From positions 4,304-22,408 of the forward strand of contig MHDQ01000039.1 of the NCBI GenBank assembly GCA_001803565.1: a stretch of DNA of 18,105 bases, read 5' to 3'. Below the pieces are notes generated by a model that was not told where the DNA came from, made no database searches, and saw only the letters and a program-made list of their open reading frames with translations. This DNA is from Nitrospinae bacterium RIFCSPLOWO2_12_FULL_45_22 (GTDB taxonomy: Bacteria > 2-12-FULL-45-22). Every line of letters starts with the position of its first letter. The stretch's first letter is position 1. Of this stretch, positions 6,937 to 13,580 are shown piece by piece. A program made the position numbers and the translations under genes.

Positions 6937-7183
6937 GGAAAAAGTGCTAGCCCCTCCTTAAAATCCTCTATTTTTTTTGAAGGACTTACCCCAAAAACTA
7001 TGGTAGAATTTTAATTATTGAATAATTCCTAATGAAAATGCTCTGCCAGTATTTCGTTTCCTCTTCCAAGACCCCTTAAGCGGTAGGGAGAGTATGTTGG
7101 TAGAAGGGGGATGCCTCGACATCTCCAAATAGTCACTCTAATATGTATGATTCATAAACATATATAGTATGGAGGATTGAATC
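6937..7183. other. Intergenic leader of the accessory island
   Basis: The 325-base gap between the divergent genes at 6858 and 7184 marks the change from G+C-richer to A+T-rich sequence. Apart from the minus-strand promoter it contains a T8 tract (6973-6980), a possible long-range CCCCTT/AAGGGG pair (about 7070-7110), a GATG..CATC hairpin, and an ATATGT-N11-ACATAT inverted repeat at 7141-7163 just before the ribosome site. I recognise no known riboswitch and no convincing -35/-10 pair for the plus-strand gene. Confidence 0.5.
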
Positions 7184-7615
7184 ATGAGCCAAGTGATAGA
7201 ATTGCGCCTAGAAGTTGAACCTATAAGCCCAGACACACCTTCTACTGTAAGTTCTCTCATAAAAGAGGCAATTGATGAATCAATCACCGCCAGTGGGATA
7301 AAACATGTAATATCCCCCCAAGAACTGAGTATAGTATTTGAACAGCACTTACCAACACCCCAAGATTTGGTTTTGGTAGTTTCAATTATCCAGTTAGTGA
7401 TCACCGCAGACCCACAATTTTTCTCAAGAATAAAGATATTTTTAGATTATCTTTTCGCAAATGTAAAATTCAAAAAAGCTGCTCCCCAAAAAATAAACGC
7501 TAAAATTTCAATGGGAGATAAAAAAATTGAGGTCAAAAATCTTAGTGTTGAAGATGCCATTAAAGTCATAACGAAAAATTATGAAGTTCATTTTAATCCT
7601 ACTGGAAAAGGTTAG
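7184..7615 (+). CDS. Small EACC1-like (effector-associated component) protein
   Basis: ATG 7184 has a strong GGAGG site (7171-7175). The 143-residue product has a variable N-terminal part, a hydrophobic helix-rich core (about 62-92, VLVVSIIQLVITADPQFF), then a basic linker and a strand-strand-helix module (INAKISMGDKKIEVKNLSVEDAIKVI, 104-129). This order (hydrophobic helix, then KxxVxxGDKxIEV..LS.EDAxKVI) resembles the effector-associated constant component EACC1 described in multigene bacterial conflict systems, but I have only the pattern, not a search. It is six bases upstream of the predicted peptidase and almost certainly co-transcribed with it. Such components are thought to link a sensor to an effector. 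Alternatively it is an unrelated hypothetical membrane-associated protein. Confidence 0.75.
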   Translation: MSQVIELRLEVEPISPDTPSTVSSLIKEAIDESITASGIKHVISPQELSIVFEQHLPTPQDLVLVVSIIQLVITADPQFFSRIKIFLDYLFANVKFKKAAPQKINAKISMGDKKIEVKNLSVEDAIKVITKNYEVHFNPTGKG

Positions 7616-7621
7616 AATACT

Positions 7622-8674
7622 ATGCCTTTAGATCCTGAACGGCAGGCAATATTGGATATATATTGTCATGTATTTGAAAAGTTGCTTGGGCATCTTAACA
7701 TTTTTGAAACACCTTCTATTATTGATTGCGATTGTTACGCAATTGTTAGAGAATGTTTTGATCCTGCCGTTAAGGAATTTGGTAAAAATCCACCTCTAAC
7801 CAATGACAAAGGAGTTCTTCTTCAAGATCTACTGAAAAAAATAGAGGGCTTATTTAGCTTTAACTATTCAAGTCACAATGATTTGCTAGATTCATTTCAG
7901 CGTTATAAATATCTTGTTCTGAATACACCTATTTTATCTCCTACCTGGATAGATAACTCTCAGGAAATCGGAGAAAGATTATCATGTCAATTTTATTCAC
8001 AAGTTTCCAGTCAAAAATATCAAGGTCTAGAAAGATCTGTTACTATTGTTATAACCCCTAGTAATAAGACATTTATTTCTTCTGTTCCCCAAAAATCTGG
8101 GGGAATAAGTGAAATATGTTTAACTTTTGGAGTAGCCGATTTTGATTTTAAGACTTATGTTAATCTCCCCTTCTATTTTTTCCACGAGTACTTATCCCAT
8201 ATACATTCGGCAAGTCTTTTTAACGAGTGTAATCTCACGCAGACATCATTATTTGAAGACGGTTGGCTTATCTATATTGCTCATCATAAATATGAAAATT
8301 ATATTCGTTCAAATCCTGAATTTGCGGAAGAACTATCCCACAAAGAGCACTATCTTAAAAGCTATATCTATTCTATCACTGACAGGGAAAAAGGAAATAA
8401 CCATGCTCAAAAAGGTTATGAACTCGCTGAAAGATTTGCACAAATTGTAGGTGAGGAACTATGTCATAAAATCAGTTTGCTTTTGGCAATGCATGACTAT
8501 GATTCCCTGCCAGGTTATTCTTTCCTGCACACTAAGTTCTTGTTTATTGTTAATAACTGGCTTCCTCGCTATTTCAAAATGGGGGAAGATGAGAAAAAAG
8601 ACGAAGTTGAGTTAATGACTTTGGCAATTGATGATCAAGAACCCCTGAAAAGTGTTTTAGAGTTGATGGAATAG
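7622..8674 (+). CDS. Predicted zinc-metallopeptidase-like protein (HEYLSH motif), possible effector
   Basis: ATG 7622 lies six bases after the previous stop; its ribosome site (AAAAGG) is inside that gene, suggesting translational coupling. The 350-residue cytoplasmic-looking protein has no signal peptide. Its centre reads FFHEYLSHIHS (His188, Glu189, His193) followed after 18 residues by FEDGWLIYIAHH (Glu212, Asp213). The spacing is HE-x3-H, one residue longer than the classic HExxH, as in the TldD class; the downstream acidic-Gly-Trp block sits where a third metal ligand is usual. The flanks are helical. I do not recognise a named family. In an EACC1-like context a protease effector is expected. 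A catalytically dead or non-peptidase metal site is possible. Confidence 0.7.
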   Translation: MPLDPERQAILDIYCHVFEKLLGHLNIFETPSIIDCDCYAIVRECFDPAVKEFGKNPPLTNDKGVLLQDLLKKIEGLFSFNYSSHNDLLDSFQRYKYLVLNTPILSPTWIDNSQEIGERLSCQFYSQVSSQKYQGLERSVTIVITPSNKTFISSVPQKSGGISEICLTFGVADFDFKTYVNLPFYFFHEYLSHIHSASLFNECNLTQTSLFEDGWLIYIAHHKYENYIRSNPEFAEELSHKEHYLKSYIYSITDREKGNNHAQKGYELAERFAQIVGEELCHKISLLLAMHDYDSLPGYSFLHTKFLFIVNNWLPRYFKMGEDEKKDEVELMTLAIDDQEPLKSVLELME

Positions 8675-8684
8675 ATTATTTAAA

Positions 8685-8703
8685 AAAATAATGAAATTAT
8701 TTT
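8685..8703. terminator. AT-only hairpin after the peptidase gene
   Basis: AAAATAAT-GAA-ATTATTTT, an 8-bp perfect stem with a three-base loop, ten bases after the stop codon at 8674 and nine bases before the next promoter. The T-rich 3' arm makes it a weak intrinsic terminator candidate, but the stem has no G-C pairs. Confidence 0.35.
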
Positions 8704-8711
8704 ATTGGTAC

Positions 8712-8740
8712 TTGACAGAAAAATATATTATGTATAATAT
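8712..8740 (+). promoter_or_regulatory. Strong sigma-70-type promoter of the sensor kinase unit
   Basis: Perfect -35 TTGACA (8712-8717) followed by TATAAT (8733-8738, 15-base spacer) or TAATAT (8735-8740, 17-base spacer). An ATATGT-N7-ACATAT inverted repeat (8737-8755) overlaps the -10 region and likely start site, a position suited to an operator. This would give a leader of about 320 bases before the kinase. Confidence 0.65.
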
Positions 8741-8840
8741 GTATAAGAAACATATAAATCGGCCTCATTCTATACCGGGGAAGAAAATGTATATTTAAAG
8801 GCGCTGCTTGGTTATTTCCATAAGATAAAGGAGACAACAT

Positions 8841-8909
8841 ATGATAAAAAAGGTCGTGGCCATCATTATTAACGCATTAACTCATCATAATAGGAGACCA
8901 ACAAGCTAA
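8841..8909 (+). CDS. Possible 22-residue leader peptide
   Basis: ATG 8841 is preceded by a good AAAGGAG ribosome site (about 8828-8834). The short frame (MIKKVVAIIINALTHHNRRP and two more residues) has a basic start and a hydrophobic stretch, then a polar tail, and ends with TAA. It lies in the long leader of the kinase unit. It could be a leader peptide, a small membrane or toxin-like peptide, or chance; the ribosome site is the only positive evidence. Confidence 0.3.
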   Translation: MIKKVVAIIINALTHHNRRPTS

Positions 8910-8924
8910 TAAGAAAAGGTACAC

Positions 8925-9017
8925 ATGGGTCTAGATAATATCAGAAAAATAGCCAATAGCTTATCGTCTGATGGAATTGCTGGATTCACTTTAGTTACTG
9001 TAAAACCATTATCTTAA
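8925..9017 (+). CDS. Possible 30-residue small ORF
   Basis: ATG 8925 follows AGAAAAGGT at short distance. The frame MGLDNIRKIANSLSSDGIAG plus ten residues ends at TAA 9015-9017, 48 bases before the kinase start. It begins with an amphipathic helix. The family is not recognised. With the preceding 22-residue frame it makes the 385-base gap potentially coding rather than empty. It may instead be the remnant of a larger gene. Confidence 0.25.
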   Translation: MGLDNIRKIANSLSSDGIAGFTLVTVKPLS

Positions 9018-9065
9018 TGATGGGTTAACCTAAGAGTCGTATTATATATAATAAGGATTATGGGT

Positions 9066-12000
9066 ATGAAAAGGTTTATGTTTACCACAAATAAGAAAGA
9101 ATTCAGATTTCACAAAGAAGACTTCATGGATAATGGAGAGGAAAAAAATATACTTAAGGCAGAAGATTTGCCGGGAGTCTCTAGCCTTCATCTGGAAATT
9201 CCGCTTAAGTTCCAGAAAGAATATGCGGCTCTTGAGAAGAGAGCTTTGTTTGGCAGACAAGCAATGAATATATTAAGTAGTCTATCAAGAGACCTCTTGA
9301 TCTTATCCCATGAGGAAATTTTGCGCCAAATATCCGTGAAGGCTCGTCAACTGCTAGACGTCCCTGTATGTATCCTTTGGAAACTAGACAGAAAGGACAA
9401 TAAGCTGAAGATAGTTGAATCTTGCGGTAATGTGAGTGAGGAATATAAAAAAATAGAGATTAACCCTAATGACCCCACAATGAAAGAATATCTCGATAGA
9501 AGGAATGTTGGCTATCTTATAGATGCTACCCGACAACAGAAATATTTTAAGCACTCTAAAGCGGTAGAAGAACAGGGATGGGTTTCTCTCTTGAGCGCCC
9601 CCATGAAAGTTGATGGTGACCTTATTGGGATGTTGGATATCTTTACCCTGGAAAAACGCCTTTTCGAGGACTGGGAAAAAGAGTTCTTTGGTATCTTTGC
9701 AAACTATGCTGCTGTCTCGATACAAAGGGGTGAGATACTAATTAAGCTAAAATCCAGACAGGAGCAAAACCTCCAATTGGGAGAAATTATCGCCCGTATA
9801 CATAGCTCCGATAATTTCGATCATATGTTACACTTTATTCTAATTGGTGCTACAGCTAGTTTTGGGTTGGGGTTCAATCGCGCCCTTTTATTATTAAAGG
9901 AGGAGACTACCAATACCTTTACCTTGAAAGGTAGAATGGCGATCGGAGAACTTACAAAAGATAAAGCTCTTGAGGCTTGGAAGAAGATAGATCACCTAAG
10001 CTTTGATTATTATTGTTGTATTGTACAAAAGAAAGGTATCAGCGATACCCCATTAAATCAATATGCAAGGGAAATTCTTATCCCTTTAGAAGATGGTTCT
10101 CAAGAGATCATTAAGGAAGTTTTCCGTTCAGGAAAACGCCGAATTATCTCTAAATTCGAGTTCTCTCAATTAAATGAAAGTTTAATACAAAAATTTGACC
10201 CTACTTCTGATATTATTGCTGTTCCGTTAGTAGCAAAAGGAAATAGTGTTGGTGTACTAATCGTTGATAACAAATTTAATGATCGTACATTTTCTGCAGA
10301 TGAGGTTGAATCCTTACAAGCTTTAGCTGATCAAGCCGCCATAGCGATCTTTAATTCCCTGGTACTTCGACAGAGGGACAACCAAAGTCGGCGTGAGAGG
10401 CTGATCACAGAGATCAGACAAATCGTTGAATGGCCCTTTGCTGACAAGCACCCCGGAACCTCTTATGAAAAAGAATTGGATGAGACTTTAGATTGTATAG
10501 TTAAAAAGACTGCGGAAGCCCTTCACGCTAAAGAGTGTTTCCTTAGATTGTTGAATAAGACAACCAACAATCTGGATCTGAGAGCTTACTATGATGGGAC
10601 CAATAAAAAAATAAATCTGGCTGAGGCCCGTAAATTTAAGTTGGGGGAAGGCATCGCTGGATTTGTTGCGCAGACAGGCAGAGCTTACATCTGTCCAGAT
10701 GTTTCCATAGATGAACATTATGCTGGCCCTGATATAGGTGGAAACAGAAACTCAATATTGTCTGTCCCTATCAAATCTGGTTCTGATGATGTCGTTGCAA
10801 CACTTAGTGTAGGTAGTGATAACAAAGCAGCCTTTGGAGAAGAAGAAAAAATTCTGCTTGAGGGAATAGCCAGAAGTGTTCTAATGGCTATTGAACGAGC
10901 CAATTTGATGGACACTTTGTTTCGTCTTGCCGAAGAGGCAGCGAAGGCGAGAGAGCTTGACCACCTACTCAATCAATTAACCCTTTTTGCAACGGACCTA
11001 ATGAGGGAACCGGTTTGTTTAGTCTGGTTACTCGACAAGGATAAAAATGGATTCACGGCAAGGGCGTTTCATGGACCAGCGGGACAAAACCCTGATTTGA
11101 GCAAGCTCTTTATCAGCAACAATACGGCTGAAATCGCTGAATTCTTACAGAGAGAAAAACCCCTATATATTGAAGATGCAAGGCAGAGCGAAGCGCACGC
11201 CTACAGGGAATTGGTAAAGGAACTGGATTGGAAGAGCATGCTAGCGATTCCTCTTACCTCTGAGGGGTGTGCCATTGGAATTCTGCAGATATATTCATAT
11301 CAAGAAGCACGCAGATTTACTACTTGGCAGTTGCAGCGATTCAAGACATTTGCCGCCCAAGCCTCTCTTGCTATAGAAAACTGCTATACTCGAATGAGAT
11401 TGGAGGCCCTGAATCAAGTCAACCAAGAAATGACCGAAATACCTCATAAGAAAGAGTTCTTGGATTTTCTCCTTAAGAAGAGCTTGGTGCTGGTAGGCTC
11501 CAACATCGGTTGTGTAAGCCTCCTGGATTATAATTCAGGGGAACTTAAAATAGTGGCTTCCGAGGGGATTCCGGATCACCCTTTGAAACTCGGCCAGGGT
11601 ATTACTGGTAAGGCCCTTCTGGAAGAGAAACCAATTAGGGTCGATGATGTTCTGACCAATGAGTGGCGTGACATATATTTCGAAGCCAGGAAAGATACTC
11701 GATCTGAACTGGTAATCCCTATCGTGATTTATAATTCGCAGGTTCGCATCGGTCAACAAGTCCAGTTGGCATCAAAGCCGATTGGTGTACTGCACATTGA
11801 AAGTCCCACAATTGGGGCCTTTTCTGAAAAAGATGAGCAAACTCTAGCAGCTCTCGCCCGCCAGGCCGCAATGATTCTTGATAGAATTGAGTTTGACAAA
11901 AAACTTGATGAGTTAAGGAAAGCTGAGACCACTATTCTTGCCAAGACGGACGGGGAAGGAGCTATTGGAGCTATCCGTGAAGCTATTAGCAAAATCCTGG

Positions 12001-12614
12001 GATATGAATGGGTCAATATTTCCCTGATAAATCTTGAGCTTGGCAGAATTAAATCGGAGCATGTATTCGGTCTGCCAGAGTACGAGAAAGAGACGTTCAA
12101 GAAGCTAGCGGACCATCGTCTTGATAGTAATGATATTCAGGCTGATATTGTTAGGACCAGGCATATAGAAGTTCCGGAGCCTGACGATCCCCGCTTCGAT
12201 TGTGCAATCTATGATCGTTTTAACCATAAGAAATTCATCAGGGTATATATTCCCATGATTACTTCTGAAAACACCGTCCTTGGCACAGTAGAAGCTGGTT
12301 ATGAGATGACCCTTTACAGAAAATATATCTATGAGAAGGACATACAAATCTTGAAAAAGTTTGTTGATTATGTAGTCTCTGCTCTTGGAGGAAGGAAAAG
12401 GGCGCTCTTAGATAAAATCACTCATGAACTGAGGTCACCCGCAGTAGGTATCCGAAATAATGCCAGCTTCCTACAGAGACGCTGGGAGGAATTGGAAAAA
12501 GGAAGAATCGAGCCGAAACTTAATGACATAATTGCAGATTGCGAGATATTGCTTCTTGAGGTCGAGGAGTTAGAATATCTCCAGCGGAATATCCTTACCC
12601 GAGAAGCCCAATAG
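9066..12614 (+). CDS. Multi-GAF sensor histidine kinase, N-terminal part: six GAF domains plus DHp, ended by in-frame TAG
   Basis: ATG 9066 is preferred over ATG 9060 because AAGGA (9053-9057) is eight bases upstream. No transmembrane segment is seen, so the sensor is cytoplasmic. I count six GAF-like modules, roughly 62-225, 228-440, 448-625, 628-790, 795-950 and 960-1110, each ending in the typical F...E...L...A.QAA.AI helix and GVL.V/GIL.I strand. GAF domains bind small ligands, cyclic nucleotides or chromophores; no Cys for a bilin is obvious. The DHp domain follows with ITHELRSPAVG and phospho-acceptor His1120, and its second helix ends at QRNILTREAQ. TAG (12612-12614) then stops translation, but the same frame continues directly into the ATPase domain. 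It heads a unit with a receiver, a winged-helix protein and a TPR protein. Confidence 0.88.
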   Translation: MKRFMFTTNKKEFRFHKEDFMDNGEEKNILKAEDLPGVSSLHLEIPLKFQKEYAALEKRALFGRQAMNILSSLSRDLLILSHEEILRQISVKARQLLDVPVCILWKLDRKDNKLKIVESCGNVSEEYKKIEINPNDPTMKEYLDRRNVGYLIDATRQQKYFKHSKAVEEQGWVSLLSAPMKVDGDLIGMLDIFTLEKRLFEDWEKEFFGIFANYAAVSIQRGEILIKLKSRQEQNLQLGEIIARIHSSDNFDHMLHFILIGATASFGLGFNRALLLLKEETTNTFTLKGRMAIGELTKDKALEAWKKIDHLSFDYYCCIVQKKGISDTPLNQYAREILIPLEDGSQEIIKEVFRSGKRRIISKFEFSQLNESLIQKFDPTSDIIAVPLVAKGNSVGVLIVDNKFNDRTFSADEVESLQALADQAAIAIFNSLVLRQRDNQSRRERLITEIRQIVEWPFADKHPGTSYEKELDETLDCIVKKTAEALHAKECFLRLLNKTTNNLDLRAYYDGTNKKINLAEARKFKLGEGIAGFVAQTGRAYICPDVSIDEHYAGPDIGGNRNSILSVPIKSGSDDVVATLSVGSDNKAAFGEEEKILLEGIARSVLMAIERANLMDTLFRLAEEAAKARELDHLLNQLTLFATDLMREPVCLVWLLDKDKNGFTARAFHGPAGQNPDLSKLFISNNTAEIAEFLQREKPLYIEDARQSEAHAYRELVKELDWKSMLAIPLTSEGCAIGILQIYSYQEARRFTTWQLQRFKTFAAQASLAIENCYTRMRLEALNQVNQEMTEIPHKKEFLDFLLKKSLVLVGSNIGCVSLLDYNSGELKIVASEGIPDHPLKLGQGITGKALLEEKPIRVDDVLTNEWRDIYFEARKDTRSELVIPIVIYNSQVRIGQQVQLASKPIGVLHIESPTIGAFSEKDEQTLAALARQAAMILDRIEFDKKLDELRKAETTILAKTDGEGAIGAIREAISKILGYEWVNISLINLELGRIKSEHVFGLPEYEKETFKKLADHRLDSNDIQADIVRTRHIEVPEPDDPRFDCAIYDRFNHKKFIRVYIPMITSENTVLGTVEAGYEMTLYRKYIYEKDIQILKKFVDYVVSALGGRKRALLDKITHELRSPAVGIRNNASFLQRRWEELEKGRIEPKLNDIIADCEILLLEVEELEYLQRNILTREAQ

Positions 12615-12623
12615 GAAACTATC

Positions 12624-13112
12624 TTGGTATTTAGAGACATAATTATCAAGACAATTCTTCAACTAAAGCCCCTTATGCGAGAGAAGGGTTTTGATATATC
12701 AAAGATATTTTATAGGCCAGAGTATATCCATAAGATCCCAAGGCTCCTTGTGGATCGGGCTAGACTGAATCAAGTGGTATTTAATGTGCTGATGAATGCC
12801 ATAAAATACGCCGAGGACGATCCGAATAGATTTGCCATCCGTATCGAAGTAGACGAAAACAGGAATTTCTATATCATTAAATTTAAAGATTGGGGAATCG
12901 GGGTGAAAAAAGGCCTTGAGGACAAGATCTTTGAAGCAGGGTTTCGGGCGCCAGAGGCTATTGATAAGTATGTCACTGGTTCAGGTTTAGGGCTAAAAAT
13001 TTCTCGAGACATTATGAGAGGACTTGGGGGAGACTTGAAGTTAACGAGTAGTTACAAACCTACCGAATTTGGAATGATGTTACCCAAGACATTGAGGGAA
13101 AATAAAATATGA
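12624..13112 (+). CDS. Histidine kinase catalytic ATP-binding (HATPase_c) part, separated from its kinase by the TAG
   Basis: The frame is the same as in the preceding gene: codons after the TAG read ETILVFRDIIIKTILQLKP, the normal entry into a kinase CA domain. The first usable start is TTG 12624; AGGA, formed partly by the stop codon itself (12613-12616), sits seven bases before it and could drive re-initiation. Numbering from that TTG, the 162 residues hold the N box (NVLMNAIKYA, Asn58), G1 box DWGIG (89-93), F box around 103 and G2 box GSGLG (119-123), so ATP binding looks intact. The two parts would make a 1348-codon kinase if the TAG were read through. The gene ends in ATGA, overlapping the receiver start by four bases. 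Confidence 0.85.
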   Translation: MVFRDIIIKTILQLKPLMREKGFDISKIFYRPEYIHKIPRLLVDRARLNQVVFNVLMNAIKYAEDDPNRFAIRIEVDENRNFYIIKFKDWGIGVKKGLEDKIFEAGFRAPEAIDKYVTGSGLGLKISRDIMRGLGGDLKLTSSYKPTEFGMMLPKTLRENKI

Positions 13113-13564
13113 TCCTGTTTGTAGATGATGAAACAAGAAGGATGGAGAGCTATAAGGAAGAACTGGAATTATCTGGTTATGAGGTTAAATTTCTACAGGA
13201 TGTTGATTCTGCCTGGCGATTTTTCGAGAACAATTTCGAAAAAATAGATCTCCTTATATTAGATCTTATTATGCCACCGGGACAAATCTTCAAAGATGAA
13301 AATACTGAAGATGGGTTGAGGACTGGAATTTTTCTCTTTAAGAAAATAAGGGAAAAGGCCACGGCCCTTCCTACGGTACTCTTTTCTGGTGGGCAACCAC
13401 CAGGAGGAGTCCAAGAACTTCCTGTTATTATCTTTACAAATGTCTCTGACGCCGCTGTACGGGAAATATTTCGGCGAAAGGAAAAGTGCTGGTTCATTCA
13501 CAAGGAGGATGTGTTACCCTTTGAGCTTGCTGAAAAGATAAAAGAAATCCTTGAATCATCTTAA
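13109..13564 (+). CDS. Stand-alone response regulator receiver domain
   Basis: ATG 13109 overlaps the kinase stop (ATGA), so it is translationally coupled to the kinase and is presumably its partner. The 151-residue product is a single CheY-like receiver without an output domain: acidic pair Asp6-Asp7 (FVDDE), phospho-acceptor Asp52 (LLILDLIMP) and the conserved Lys132 (FIHKED). It is longer than the usual 120-125 residues because of an insertion after Asp52 (PGQIFKDENTEDG) and a second strand-like segment: both PTVLFSGG (Ser93) and PVIIFTNVSD (Thr110) could serve as the beta-4 switch. Output must pass through another protein, most simply the downstream winged-helix or TPR protein. Confidence 0.9.
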   Translation: MILFVDDETRRMESYKEELELSGYEVKFLQDVDSAWRFFENNFEKIDLLILDLIMPPGQIFKDENTEDGLRTGIFLFKKIREKATALPTVLFSGGQPPGGVQELPVIIFTNVSDAAVREIFRRKEKCWFIHKEDVLPFELAEKIKEILESS

Positions 13565-13580
13565 GGAGATAGGAAAAACA

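Noticed and set aside
7050-7135. Riboswitch upstream of the EACC1-like gene
   Set aside because: Some pairing is possible but I found no conserved core of any riboswitch class I know, and no switchable terminator.
12612-12614. Genome-wide reassignment of TAG to an amino acid
   Set aside because: Several intact genes here (ending at 2766, 3750, 6141, 7615 and 8674) terminate normally at TAG at the expected family length or operon position.
12624-13112. Independent anti-sigma-type ATPase gene
   Set aside because: It is in the same frame as the preceding kinase, begins exactly where a kinase CA domain should, and its start is a TTG; it is the detached half of that kinase.
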